DNA of 40,702 bases from an uncultured Eubacteriales bacterium (lineage in GTDB: Bacteria; Bacillota; Clostridia; Peptostreptococcales; Anaerovoracaceae), in the NCBI GenBank assembly GCA_900315125.1, contig OMXT01000066.1, forward strand, positions 1 to 40,702. The letters run 5' to 3'. This document shows positions 17,004 through 24,042 of this stretch, piece by piece. Both the position numbers and the translations under genes were made by a program. Each line of letters opens with the position of its first letter. Position 1 is the first letter of the stretch. The notes beneath the pieces were generated by a model that was given only the letters and a program-made list of their open reading frames with translations, searched no databases and was not told where the DNA came from.

Positions 17004-17032
17004 TTGACTTTTCCGCGGTGAAGTGATAGTAT
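17004..17032 (+). promoter_or_regulatory. Strong promoter of the 17.0-17.5 kb transcript
   Basis: TTGACT (17004-17009) and TAGTAT (17027-17032) are spaced by 17 bases, with TGA directly before the -10 (an extended -10). No coding frame follows it for over 600 bases, so it probably drives a noncoding transcript starting near 17040. Confidence 0.65.
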
Positions 17033-17039
17033 ATAGCCA

Positions 17040-17545
17040 AGATAAAAAGTACAGAACGTACAGAAAGGAGTGAGGCTGATGCAATACAGAAGCTTAGGTC
17101 CAGGAGACATATCAGGGCATTGCCTCGCGACCGCGTATCAGATTCAGTAGGGTCATAACGATATCGATTTACTGATTGTGGACGAAGGCAGAGACCATCC
17201 CGAGGAAAGGACCTTCTGCTGATGCAGGTTGGTATGTGGTCCGAGGCAAGAGCCCGAGCAAATATCGTAACAGTTGCGGAATCTGCTTGATTGCATGAGG
17301 AACAGATGGAAAGATGCTGAAACATTTGGAAGACACAGTTCCGGCGATCAGGAAATGCCAGAGATGAACATTCTAAGGAGAAATACTCCGGTGAGTGGAC
17401 AGGGCAGAAAGGAAGAAGTAGATATACCGAAGTTGATATAGATTCGTTTAAGATTTATATATAGATTACGATATGACTTTTGGAATCAGTAAAATTTAAT
17501 AAAATGTGTAAAACAGACGGGCTGTCAGATGACAGCCCGTATTTG
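17040..17545 (+). ncRNA. Candidate large structured noncoding RNA
   Basis: A promoter and a perfect terminator bracket about 500 bases without any convincing coding frame: every frame is broken by stops, and the one ATG after a good GGAG site (17080) gives only about 23 codons. The stretch can fold extensively. A long-range helix pairs GGGC/TGCCTCG (17115-17118, 17121-17127) with CGAGGCA/GCCC (17242-17248, 17252-17255). Inside it are a hairpin CAGTA/TACTG (17145-17174) and a helix GGACC/GGTCC (17209-17242) capped by CTGC/GCAG. The loop of the first hairpin (ACGATAT, 17158-17164) is perfectly complementary to 17262-17268, a possible pseudoknot. Further hairpins lie at 17339-17354 and 17377-17389. 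Multi-helix, pseudoknotted intergenic RNAs of this size recall the raiA class of ornate bacterial RNAs, but I cannot confirm membership. Confidence 0.55.
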
Positions 17546-17547
17546 TG
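17517..17547 (+). terminator. Terminator of the candidate noncoding RNA
   Basis: ACGGGCTGTC (17517-17526), loop AGAT, GACAGCCCGT (17531-17540), then ATTTGTG. A perfect 10-base-pair stem with a weak T-run. Confidence 0.75.
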
Positions 17548-17587
17548 TGTGTAGAACTCAGAACACAGGAATGAGTACAAATAACAG

Positions 17588-17615
17588 TTGGATAAATGGG
17601 GAACTATGATATAAT
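17588..17615 (+). promoter_or_regulatory. Promoter of the Fe-S protein/fthC/AEC operon
   Basis: TTGGAT (17588-17593) and TATAAT (17610-17615) are spaced by 16 bases, with TGA directly before the -10 (an extended -10). The start near 17622 fits the ATG at 17674. Confidence 0.6.
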
Positions 17616-17673
17616 AATCTTTGCGGAGTTTTTCCGCGGGACTTATTTTAAAAAACGAGGAGAGGATACAAAC

Positions 17674-18117
17674 ATGCAGATGTATGAGAGGATACCGGGC
17701 TGCAACGGCTGCGGAGCCTGTGTTTTAGGATGCAATCGCAGATTCTGTATTAAAATGGTCAGGGACGAGAACGGCAGATGGCTGCCCCGGATCGATGAGA
17801 ACAGCTGCGACCGATGCAATAACTGTTACCTGTACTGTCCATTGTACAACCCGGTGAAGCTGCCGTCATTCAGCCAGTACTACGAATATGATGATGAGTA
17901 CTATGACCGGGACATGCCGCCCATATATCGGGCGGTGCTTCGCCAGTCCAAACAGGGACAGGTCACGGACTTTGCGGGAACGCTCTGTCAGATCGCCGGG
18001 CTCAAGTCCGTCATGGGCGATAAACTCCGGCCGAATGTCAGGATCTATCCCATACACTGTGACCCGGATCACCCAAGAAGACCGGAATGCGTGGAGTGTC
18101 CTTTTATTGAGAGGTAA
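17674..18117 (+). CDS. Small two-cluster Fe-S protein, apparently a shortened FrhB-like protein
   Basis: A 147-residue protein. The N-terminus has two ferredoxin-type [4Fe-4S] motifs, C10-x2-C13-x2-C16-x3-C20 and C45-x2-C48-x2-C51-x3-C55-P, so it probably carries electrons in the cytoplasm. After an acidic, tyrosine-rich linker (YYEYDDEYYDRD) comes DFAGTLCQIAGLKSVMG, which resembles the GTPCQIAGLK segment of coenzyme-F420-hydrogenase beta-subunit (FrhB) proteins, and then HCDPDHP and CVEC near the end. FrhB-family proteins are usually over 350 residues, and the flavin/substrate portion between the ferredoxin domain and CQIAGLK is missing here. The gene is intact, has a GAGGAG site (about 11 bases upstream) and its own promoter. 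The 5-formyl-THF cyclo-ligase gene follows after three bases. Confidence 0.65.
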   Translation: MQMYERIPGCNGCGACVLGCNRRFCIKMVRDENGRWLPRIDENSCDRCNNCYLYCPLYNPVKLPSFSQYYEYDDEYYDRDMPPIYRAVLRQSKQGQVTDFAGTLCQIAGLKSVMGDKLRPNVRIYPIHCDPDHPRRPECVECPFIER

Positions 18118-18120
18118 TCG

Positions 18121-18705
18121 ATGAGTGTACAGCAGCATACAGAAGATGTGCAGGCCCGAAAGAAGGCGCTGCGCAGCCGTGTGAAGGAAATCAACAGGAC
18201 TCTTTCGCAGGAGTACATCCAGGAAGCAAGCAGAAAGATCACAGAAAAGGTGACTGCTCTTCCGGCGTACAGATCAGCTGAGACGATATTCTGTTTTGTG
18301 GGCGTTGGAAAAGAACCGGATACATCGGGCATTATCGCTGACGCCCTTAAGAGCGGAAAGCGGGTCTGTGTACCCCTGTGCACAAGTAAAACAGATATGT
18401 GCGCGATACAGATCACCGACCCTGCGGCGGATCTGGAGAACAGTTTTTACGGACTTCTCGAACCCCGGAAGGGGCTGCCGGAAGTGAATAAGGATGAAAT
18501 CGATTTCTGTGTCATACCCTGTGTGACCTGCGACCATCAGGGCAGCCGCCTCGGTCACGGAAGAGGTTACTACGACCGCTACCTTGACGGGATGCAGGCG
18601 GATCTTGCCATGATTTGTATGGAGAAAGTCACATGCCGGGATGGTGAGATCCCCATGGATGAATATGACCGGCCCGTAGAGACGGTGATCACGGATGCTG
18701 AGTAA
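18121..18705 (+). CDS. 5-formyltetrahydrofolate cyclo-ligase
   Basis: A 194-residue enzyme that converts 5-formyl-THF to 5,10-methenyl-THF with ATP, returning this storage or inhibitory folate to the one-carbon pool. Family marks are the N-terminal KKALRSRVKEI lysine/arginine segment, the FVGVGKEPDTSGII strand-turn, and the C-terminal ATP/folate motif GSRLGHGRGYYDRYL. Length is normal. A GAGAGG site overlaps the end of the preceding Fe-S gene. The stop lies inside the next gene: the two overlap by 11 bases, so they are likely cotranslated. Confidence 0.93.
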   Translation: MSVQQHTEDVQARKKALRSRVKEINRTLSQEYIQEASRKITEKVTALPAYRSAETIFCFVGVGKEPDTSGIIADALKSGKRVCVPLCTSKTDMCAIQITDPAADLENSFYGLLEPRKGLPEVNKDEIDFCVIPCVTCDHQGSRLGHGRGYYDRYLDGMQADLAMICMEKVTCRDGEIPMDEYDRPVETVITDAE

Positions 18706-19636
18706 TTTTATCATCTGTGTCAGCGCGGTGCTCCCGATGTTCATCCTGATGATCATCGGATTTACAGCCAGGGCCGGAAAGCTGATCGACGGTACAGGCG
18801 CCGCGAAACTGAACCGCCTTGTCTTTATCGTCTGTTATCCATGCATGATGTTCCATAACCTGTACGGCGCGGACCTGGAGGAAGCACTGAATCCGAAACT
18901 GATCTGCTTTGCGGTAATATCGGTTTTTGCGGTGATCGGGCTGTCCATTCCCCTGATCCATCATATGGAGAAGGAGAGCCGCAGACGCGGCGTCATGGTG
19001 CAGGCAATATACCGAAGCAATTTCGTCATCATGGGCCTTCCTGTGGCGATGAATATTTACGGCGCCGGGAATGTTGCGGTTACAGCGATGCTTATTGCCA
19101 TTATCGTGCCGATCTATAACGTCATGGCGGTGGTGGTCCTTGAGACATACAGAAAAGGAGAGATCAAACCGGGACATATCCTGGTCAGCGTGCTGAAAAA
19201 TCCGTTGATCCTGGGAGCGATTGCCGGTCTGACCTTTGTTGTAACGGGATGGAAACTTCCAGCATTCGCGGAGTCCGTGGTGGATGAGCTCTCCACCTGC
19301 GCGATCACCATGTCGCTCATCTCGCTGGGAGCATCCTTCAGCATGGGGAGCATATCCAGGACGAAGAAGGACATGATCTTCTGTGTTCTGGGGCGCCTTA
19401 TCATCGTTCCGGGCATATTTCTGCCTGTTGCAGCGCTTCTTGGCTTCCGAGGCGTCACGTTCGTTTCTCTGGTTGCCATGTATGCTGCGCCTACGGCGAT
19501 CGCGTCGTTTACGATGGCCCAGGTCATGGACGGCGATGGGGAACTGGCAGGAAACTGCGTCATATTTTCGTCGGCTTTCGCCTGTCTTTCCATGTTTGGA
19601 TGGCTGTTTATTTTTAAGAACCTGGGTATCTTTTAG
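18695..19636 (+). CDS. AEC-family transporter (auxin efflux carrier-like permease)
   Basis: A 313-residue membrane protein with about ten hydrophobic segments, arranged as two similar halves around a more polar centre. It matches the AEC/Mem_trans family (PF03547): PMFILMIIGFTARAGKLID at the N-terminus, RLVFIVCYPCMMFHNL, RSNFVIMGLPVAMNIYG, and in the second half LISLGASFS and APTAIASFTMAQVM. Bacterial members export or import malate, malonate and other carboxylates. The substrate here is not evident. It overlaps the fthC-type gene by 11 bases. Confidence 0.88.
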   Translation: MLSNFIICVSAVLPMFILMIIGFTARAGKLIDGTGAAKLNRLVFIVCYPCMMFHNLYGADLEEALNPKLICFAVISVFAVIGLSIPLIHHMEKESRRRGVMVQAIYRSNFVIMGLPVAMNIYGAGNVAVTAMLIAIIVPIYNVMAVVVLETYRKGEIKPGHILVSVLKNPLILGAIAGLTFVVTGWKLPAFAESVVDELSTCAITMSLISLGASFSMGSISRTKKDMIFCVLGRLIIVPGIFLPVAALLGFRGVTFVSLVAMYAAPTAIASFTMAQVMDGDGELAGNCVIFSSAFACLSMFGWLFIFKNLGIF

Positions 19637-19690
19637 ATATTGTGGTATAGAATCGATAGATAACAAATAGAATTAACGGAGGTAAATACT

Positions 19691-20518
19691 ATGGCAGATT
19701 GTAATCATGACTGCGGCTCATGCGCCGTTGGAGACTGCGGAGATCGTCAGCAGGCGGGAATTCCCAAGGCGCCCATGAACGCTTCTTCTGATATTAAGAA
19801 GGTCATCGGCGTCGTGAGTGGCAAGGGAGGCGTCGGCAAGTCGTCCGTCGCGTCCATGATGGCTGCGGCTGCCCGCAGAGCGGGAAAGAATGTTGCGGTA
19901 CTTGATGCGGATATAACAGGACCGTCCATTCCGGCAGCGTTCGGTATCCATGAGAAGGCGAAGGGCAACGGAGAGGTTATGCTACCGGAGTTCACCAAGA
20001 CAGGAATCAAGACGATGTCCGTCAATCTCCTTCTGGAGAATGAGACAGATCCGGTGGTCTGGAGAGGACCGCTGCTGGGCGGCGTAATTACCCAGTTCTG
20101 GAGCGATGTGATCTGGGGCGACATCGATGTTATGTTTGTGGATATGCCGCCGGGAACAGGGGACGTGGCTCTGACTGTTTACCAGCAGCTTCCCGTTGAC
20201 GGCATAGTTATCGTAACGTCTCCTCAGGATCTTGTCGGAATGATCGTGGAGAAGGCGGTGAAGATGGCGGATATGATGAATATCCCGGTGCTTGGCATCG
20301 TAGAGAATATGTCCTACTTCAAGTGTCCCGACTGCGGAAGCGAGCACAGCATTTTCGGCGAGAGCCATATAGAGGAAGTCGCCAGGGCTCACGGCATTTC
20401 CACAGTAGCGAAGCTTCCAATCGACCCTGCTCTGGCAGCAGCGTGTGACGGAGGCAGCGTGGAGGATTACAGCAGCGAACCGATGGATAAATTTACAGCG
20501 GAACTTCTGGCGAAATAA
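19691..20518 (+). CDS. Mrp/NBP35-family iron-sulfur carrier ATPase
   Basis: A 275-residue P-loop ATPase of the Mrp/ApbC group, which binds and passes on [4Fe-4S] clusters to apoproteins. The N-terminus is cysteine-rich (CNHDCGSCAVGDCG). The deviant Walker A is GKGGVGKSS (about 46-54), followed by DADITGPSIP, and MPPGTGDVALTVYQQ is the conserved Mrp switch segment. YFKCPDCGSEHSIFGE carries the CxxC that bridges the cluster in the dimer. It is well placed to mature the Fe-S proteins encoded nearby (HydABC, the ferredoxin-like protein, the radical SAM protein), although that link is inference. GGAGG precedes the ATG, and a strong terminator follows. Confidence 0.93.
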   Translation: MADCNHDCGSCAVGDCGDRQQAGIPKAPMNASSDIKKVIGVVSGKGGVGKSSVASMMAAAARRAGKNVAVLDADITGPSIPAAFGIHEKAKGNGEVMLPEFTKTGIKTMSVNLLLENETDPVVWRGPLLGGVITQFWSDVIWGDIDVMFVDMPPGTGDVALTVYQQLPVDGIVIVTSPQDLVGMIVEKAVKMADMMNIPVLGIVENMSYFKCPDCGSEHSIFGESHIEEVARAHGISTVAKLPIDPALAAACDGGSVEDYSSEPMDKFTAELLAK

Positions 20519-20554
20519 TGAAAGACTGAAAAATCCGACATAAGAAATTCTAAT

Positions 20555-20592
20555 AACGGCAGGCTGAAATAACCTGCCGTTTCTGTTTTTTT
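20555..20592 (+). terminator. Terminator after the Mrp gene
   Basis: AACGGCAGG (20555-20563), 9-base loop, CCTGCCGTT (20573-20581), then TCTGTTTTTTT. A clear rho-independent terminator. Confidence 0.9.
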
Positions 20593-20608
20593 GTATAAAC
20601 GTTCGTGC

Positions 20609-20636
20609 TTGGAATATGTTAGAATGTTATTATATA
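20609..20636 (+). promoter_or_regulatory. Promoter of the decarboxylase cluster
   Basis: TTGGAA (20609-20614) and TATATA (20631-20636) are spaced by 16 bases. The octamer TATAAACG occurs on both sides of it (about 20594 and 20633), a possible operator pair. Confidence 0.5.
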
Positions 20637-20736
20637 AACGAATTAATTCATTTGTGAAAATGATTGTCTGCCTTTTTGAGAACAGGAGACGGACGTGCAG
20701 ACATTCATCGGCTGTGTAAGTCAATGGAGGGTTGCA

Positions 20737-22089
20737 ATGGTTATTAATAAACGCAGCGGACAGACCAGGGCGTACACTATGATTCAGGAACTTCTGGATC
20801 CGGGGAGCTTTATGGAGATGGGCGAGCATGTCTCTGCCAGGATGACCAGCTTCTATGCACCGGATGAAGTTCAGGAGTCCGATGGTGTTATTACCGGCTA
20901 TGGGACGATAGACGGCAACCTGGTCTACATTTATGCCCAGGACGGCGAGGTAATGGGCGGAACATTCGGTGAGATGCACGGACGGAAGATCTTCAATATG
21001 TATGATCACGCTGTCAAGGCGAGAGCGCCCGTGATCGGGCTGCTGGACTGCAGCGGCTTCCGGGTGGAGGAAGGCATCGTGGGTCTGGAACAGTTTGCCC
21101 GTCTTTACAACATACAGACCAAGGCGTCGTCCAAAATACTCCAGATCGCGGCAGTCGTGGGGGACTGCGGCGGAGGCATGTCCCTTTCGGCAGTTATTGC
21201 GGACTATGTATTTATTGAAAAGGAACGGGGACATCTGTTTGTCAATCCCAGCAGCCTGATCGAGGAAGATACCTCTTTCGGCGGTGAAATCGATGATATC
21301 TCCGCCTATGATGACGGACACTACAGCTGGGAGGAGATCGTGACCAGGATCCGCTCTTTAGTTACGACGCTGCCCCCCAGTGTGGCATTTGCTCCCCAGG
21401 CTGTAGAGACAGAAGATGATCTGAACCGCCTCTGTCCTTCCCTTCGAGGCATGCTGGGAGACGGCAGGGCAATGCTCCGGGAAATTGCAGATGATCATCT
21501 TCTTCTGGAGACGAAGCCAGACAAGGGAGAGGACATGATCACGGGCTTTATACGGATGAACGGGCTGCCTGTCGGCGTGTGCTGCTGCAATGAGGTTGAG
21601 GGCAGGCGTCTTCTGTCCTATCAGGGACTGGAGAAAGCAGGGTATATCACCCATACCTGCACCAAGTTCCATCTGCCGGTGCTGACGATCATCTATACGG
21701 ATGGTTACCAGAAGACCGTGTCCAATGAGGCGAACCTGCCCAACGCCGCCCGCCGTCTGGCGAGACAGTTTGCGGAAGCGGACGTGCTCCAGATCAATGT
21801 TATCGCCGGAGATGTTTTCGGCAGCGCTTACAGTCTGCTGAACAGCAAGGGCCTCGGCTGCGATTACACGTTTATCTGGGATGACGCCGATGTAAGCCTC
21901 ATCAATCCGGAGCAGGCTGTGGAGATGATAAACGGCACATATAACCAGGAGCTGGCGGAGCAGTACAGAGACGCTTATTCCAGCCCCATGGCGCTGGCGA
22001 GACTGGGTTCTGTGGACAGGATCATAGCCCCGGAGGAAACGAGGAAATATATCATCGGCGCTCTGGAAACATTTGTAAACAGCAGATAG
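20737..22089 (+). CDS. Biotin-dependent acyl-CoA carboxyltransferase (methylmalonyl-CoA decarboxylase alpha / 12S type)
   Basis: A 450-residue carboxyltransferase of the MmdA/PccB/12S family. These crotonase-fold proteins move CO2 between an acyl-CoA (typically methylmalonyl-CoA or propionyl-CoA) and biotin. Both halves are seen: the N-terminal acyl-CoA half with DGVITGYGTIDGN and GGGMSLSAVIADYVF, and the C-terminal carboxybiotin half with ADVLQINVIAGDVFGSAYSLL and DADVSLINPEQAVEM. The usual N-terminal 30-40 residues before LLDPGSF are short. The ATG at 20737 follows GGAGGG; a GTG at 20695 after AGGAG is also possible and would add 14 residues. It heads a cluster with OadG-, biotin-carrier-, OadB- and OadA-type subunits. 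There is no biotin carboxylase, so the system decarboxylates or transfers rather than using ATP. Confidence 0.87.
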   Translation: MVINKRSGQTRAYTMIQELLDPGSFMEMGEHVSARMTSFYAPDEVQESDGVITGYGTIDGNLVYIYAQDGEVMGGTFGEMHGRKIFNMYDHAVKARAPVIGLLDCSGFRVEEGIVGLEQFARLYNIQTKASSKILQIAAVVGDCGGGMSLSAVIADYVFIEKERGHLFVNPSSLIEEDTSFGGEIDDISAYDDGHYSWEEIVTRIRSLVTTLPPSVAFAPQAVETEDDLNRLCPSLRGMLGDGRAMLREIADDHLLLETKPDKGEDMITGFIRMNGLPVGVCCCNEVEGRRLLSYQGLEKAGYITHTCTKFHLPVLTIIYTDGYQKTVSNEANLPNAARRLARQFAEADVLQINVIAGDVFGSAYSLLNSKGLGCDYTFIWDDADVSLINPEQAVEMINGTYNQELAEQYRDAYSSPMALARLGSVDRIIAPEETRKYIIGALETFVNSR

Positions 22090-22098
22090 GAGAATAAA

Positions 22099-22467
22099 AT
22101 GACATTCGGAGAGATTCTGAAGACAGCAGGAATAGATACTCTTCTGGGAATGGGAACGGTATTCCTTCTCCTGATTTTCATGTCTGTGCTGATCAGCTGC
22201 TTTCGCTTTATCCCCTGGCTCAGGCCGAAGGAAGAGAACGCGGAAGCTGATGAGAACAAAGGCACGACCGGCGCGGTGACGCCAGAGGCTGCCGGTGCCG
22301 CTGGAGCGGAAAACGGTGGAGATCCCAATGTCCTGATCGCCGTGATCACGGCTGCTGTCATGGCGCAGATCGCTGAGGAACATAAGCAGGAACAGGAGAA
22401 ACAGGACGGAGAGTATATCGTCAGGAGCGTAAGGAGAGCAAAATGGAAACATACATTGTCCGAGTAA
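22099..22467 (+). CDS. OadG-type gamma subunit of Na+-pumping decarboxylase
   Basis: A 122-residue protein with one N-terminal membrane helix (DTLLGMGTVFLLLIFMSVLISC), an alanine/glycine/glutamate-rich linker, and the short helical segment NVLIAVITAAVMAQIAEEH typical of OadG/MmdD gamma subunits. These hold the carboxyltransferase and beta subunit together at the membrane. GGAGAA precedes the ATG, 10 bases after the previous stop. Its 3' end overlaps the biotin-carrier gene by 25 bases. Confidence 0.85.
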   Translation: MTFGEILKTAGIDTLLGMGTVFLLLIFMSVLISCFRFIPWLRPKEENAEADENKGTTGAVTPEAAGAAGAENGGDPNVLIAVITAAVMAQIAEEHKQEQEKQDGEYIVRSVRRAKWKHTLSE

Positions 22468-22829
22468 ACGGTGTAGAATACGAAGTCGAAGTAGAAAAGA
22501 AGAACAGTACGGTCTCCGGAACAGAGTCGACAGCGGCTCAGGCCGCACCGGCATCTGGGGAATCGGCGCCGTCAGTATCTGCGGCGCCGCAAGCTGCTCC
22601 AGCCGCCGCTCCGGGTTCCATTGAGGTGAAAACCGGGACGGCAGGAAAGATATGGAAAATTTCCTCCAAACCCGGCGATGTGCTGGAGGCAGGTGATACC
22701 GTTCTTGTGATCGAGGCTATGAAGATGGAGATCCCCGTCGTTGCGCCGGAGAAGGGTGAACTTGTCCAGATCACGGTCGCAGAAGGAGAAGAAGTCAAAG
22801 CCGGACAGGTCGTCGCGACACTGAAGTAG
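22443..22829 (+). CDS. Biotin carrier protein of the decarboxylase complex
   Basis: A 128-residue biotinyl carrier. Residues 1-20 form a short strand-rich start (YIVRVNGVEYEVEVE), 25-58 an Ala/Pro/Ser flexible linker, and 59-128 the biotinyl domain with the attachment motif EAMKME, the biotinylated lysine being K94. It carries the carboxyl group from the carboxyltransferase to the membrane beta subunit. Being a separate protein, it can serve both carboxyltransferases encoded in the cluster. AAGGAG lies before the ATG. Confidence 0.93.
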   Translation: METYIVRVNGVEYEVEVEKKNSTVSGTESTAAQAAPASGESAPSVSAAPQAAPAAAPGSIEVKTGTAGKIWKISSKPGDVLEAGDTVLVIEAMKMEIPVVAPEKGELVQITVAEGEEVKAGQVVATLK

Positions 22830-22838
22830 GTGATCGGA

Positions 22839-23954
22839 ATGGCGAGTACAATTTCTAACCTCATTGGCCAGACTGCCTTTGCCAGTATAACGCTGGGCAA
22901 TGTGATCATGATCTGCGTCGCGCTACTATTGCTGTACCTTGCTATAGCGAAGGGCTATGAGCCGCTGCTTCTGGTGCCCATCGCTTTCGGCATGCTGCTG
23001 GTCAATCTGTACCCCAGCATAGCGGAGGAGGGGGGTCTGCTGTGGTATTTTTACCAGCTGGACGAATGGGCGATCCTCCCGTCACTGATATTCCTGGGCG
23101 TAGGCGCGCTGACGGATTTTGGGCCGCTGATTGCCAACCCCAAGAGTTTCCTTCTGGGAGCCGCTGCCCAGTTCGGCGTGTTTGCTGCGTTCTTCCTTGC
23201 AATGCTGTGGGGATTCAGCGATGAACAGGCTGCTGCCGTGGCGATCATCGGAGGAGCAGACGGACCGACTTCCATATACCTTGCGATGAAGCTGGGACAG
23301 AAGGAACTTCTTGGACCGATCGCCGTTGCGGCGTATTCCTATATGGCGCTGGTTCCAATCATCCAGCCGCCCATCATGAAGATGTTCACTACAGAGAAAG
23401 AACGGAAGATCAAGATGGATCAGCTTAGAGAAGTCTCCCGGAGAGAGCGGATCGCATTCCCTATCGTGGTGACCATCGTGGTTGCCCTTCTGCTGCCCTC
23501 TACAGCGCCGCTGATCGGCATGCTCATGCTGGGCAATCTTTTCCGGGAATGCGGCGTCGTGCGCCAGCTGAAGGATACAGCGTCCAACGCACTGATGTAT
23601 ATCGTCGTCATCTTCCTGGGGACATCTGTAGGCGGAACAACGAGCGCGGAACGTTTCCTGCAGGTCAGCACGCTGAAGATCATCGTGCTGGGACTTTGTG
23701 CCTTTGCCATAGCTACATTTGCCGGCGTGATCTTCGGTAAGGTCATGTGCGTAGCCACAGGCGGAAAGGTAAATCCGCTGATTGGGGCAGCAGGTGTATC
23801 CGCCGTTCCCATGTCTGCCCGCGTCGCGCAGAAGGTGGGGGCAGAAGCGGATCCCACGAATTTCCTTCTCATGCATGCCATGGGACCCAATGTGGCAGGT
23901 GTCATAGGAACTGCGGTGGCAGCCGGTGTGTTCATGGCGATATTTGGTATATAA
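22839..23954 (+). CDS. Na+-translocating decarboxylase beta subunit (OadB/MmdB/GcdB type)
   Basis: A 371-residue, highly hydrophobic membrane protein. It decarboxylates carboxybiotin and uses the energy to pump Na+ outward. Family marks are the re-entrant motif [17 protein letters not shown] with the essential aspartate, an [17 protein letters not shown] segment, and [20 protein letters not shown] near the C-terminus, which includes the conserved Asn and Ser of the sodium site. The ATG at 22839 has AGGTGA upstream; a GTG at 22830 directly after the previous stop is an alternative. Length is in the usual range for the family. Confidence 0.93.
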   Translation: MASTISNLIGQTAFASITLGNVIMICVALLLLYLAIAKGYEPLLLVPIAFGMLLVNLYPSIAEEGGLLWYFYQLDEWAILPSLIFLGVGALTDFGPLIANPKSFLLGAAAQFGVFAAFFLAMLWGFSDEQAAAVAIIGGADGPTSIYLAMKLGQKELLGPIAVAAYSYMALVPIIQPPIMKMFTTEKERKIKMDQLREVSRRERIAFPIVVTIVVALLLPSTAPLIGMLMLGNLFRECGVVRQLKDTASNALMYIVVIFLGTSVGGTTSAERFLQVSTLKIIVLGLCAFAIATFAGVIFGKVMCVATGGKVNPLIGAAGVSAVPMSARVAQKVGAEADPTNFLLMHAMGPNVAGVIGTAVAAGVFMAIFGI

Positions 23955-23994
23955 CAATCAGCATAGAACAGTGAGACTGTCTGTATATACAGCG

Positions 23995-24025
23995 GCGGCA
24001 GCCTGGAAAAACACTGGGCTGCTGC
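23995..24025 (+). other. Intercistronic stem-loop before the 5S-type carboxyltransferase gene
   Basis: Positions 23995-24006 pair with 24014-24025 over 12 base pairs (three G-U) around the loop AAAAACA. There is no T-run: it is followed at once by ATTAAGGAG, the ribosome site of the next gene. It may set relative expression or mark an mRNA processing point rather than end transcription. Confidence 0.5.
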
Positions 24026-24042
24026 ATTAAGGAGCTTGAAAT

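Noticed and set aside
17081..17152. A short peptide frame (about 23 codons) after a GGAG site
   Set aside because: The starting MQYRSLG recalls aldo/keto reductases but stops at once, and no continuation is found in the other frames. The region folds better as RNA.
17200..17260. Possible RNase P RNA because of GAGGAAAG
   Set aside because: The partner signature (ACAGAA..GCUUA) and the rest of the RNase P core are absent.
17040..17545. tmRNA, 6S or SRP RNA
   Set aside because: No tRNA-like ends or tag frame for tmRNA, no long rod with complementary ends for 6S, and no SRP helix 8 tetraloop motif.
18689..19666. A 325-codon minus-strand open frame
   Set aside because: Antisense of the AEC transporter gene; the translation is His/Arg-rich low-complexity, typical of a shadow frame.
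21358..22554. A 398-codon minus-strand open frame
   Set aside because: Antisense of the carboxyltransferase and OadG genes; no family similarity.
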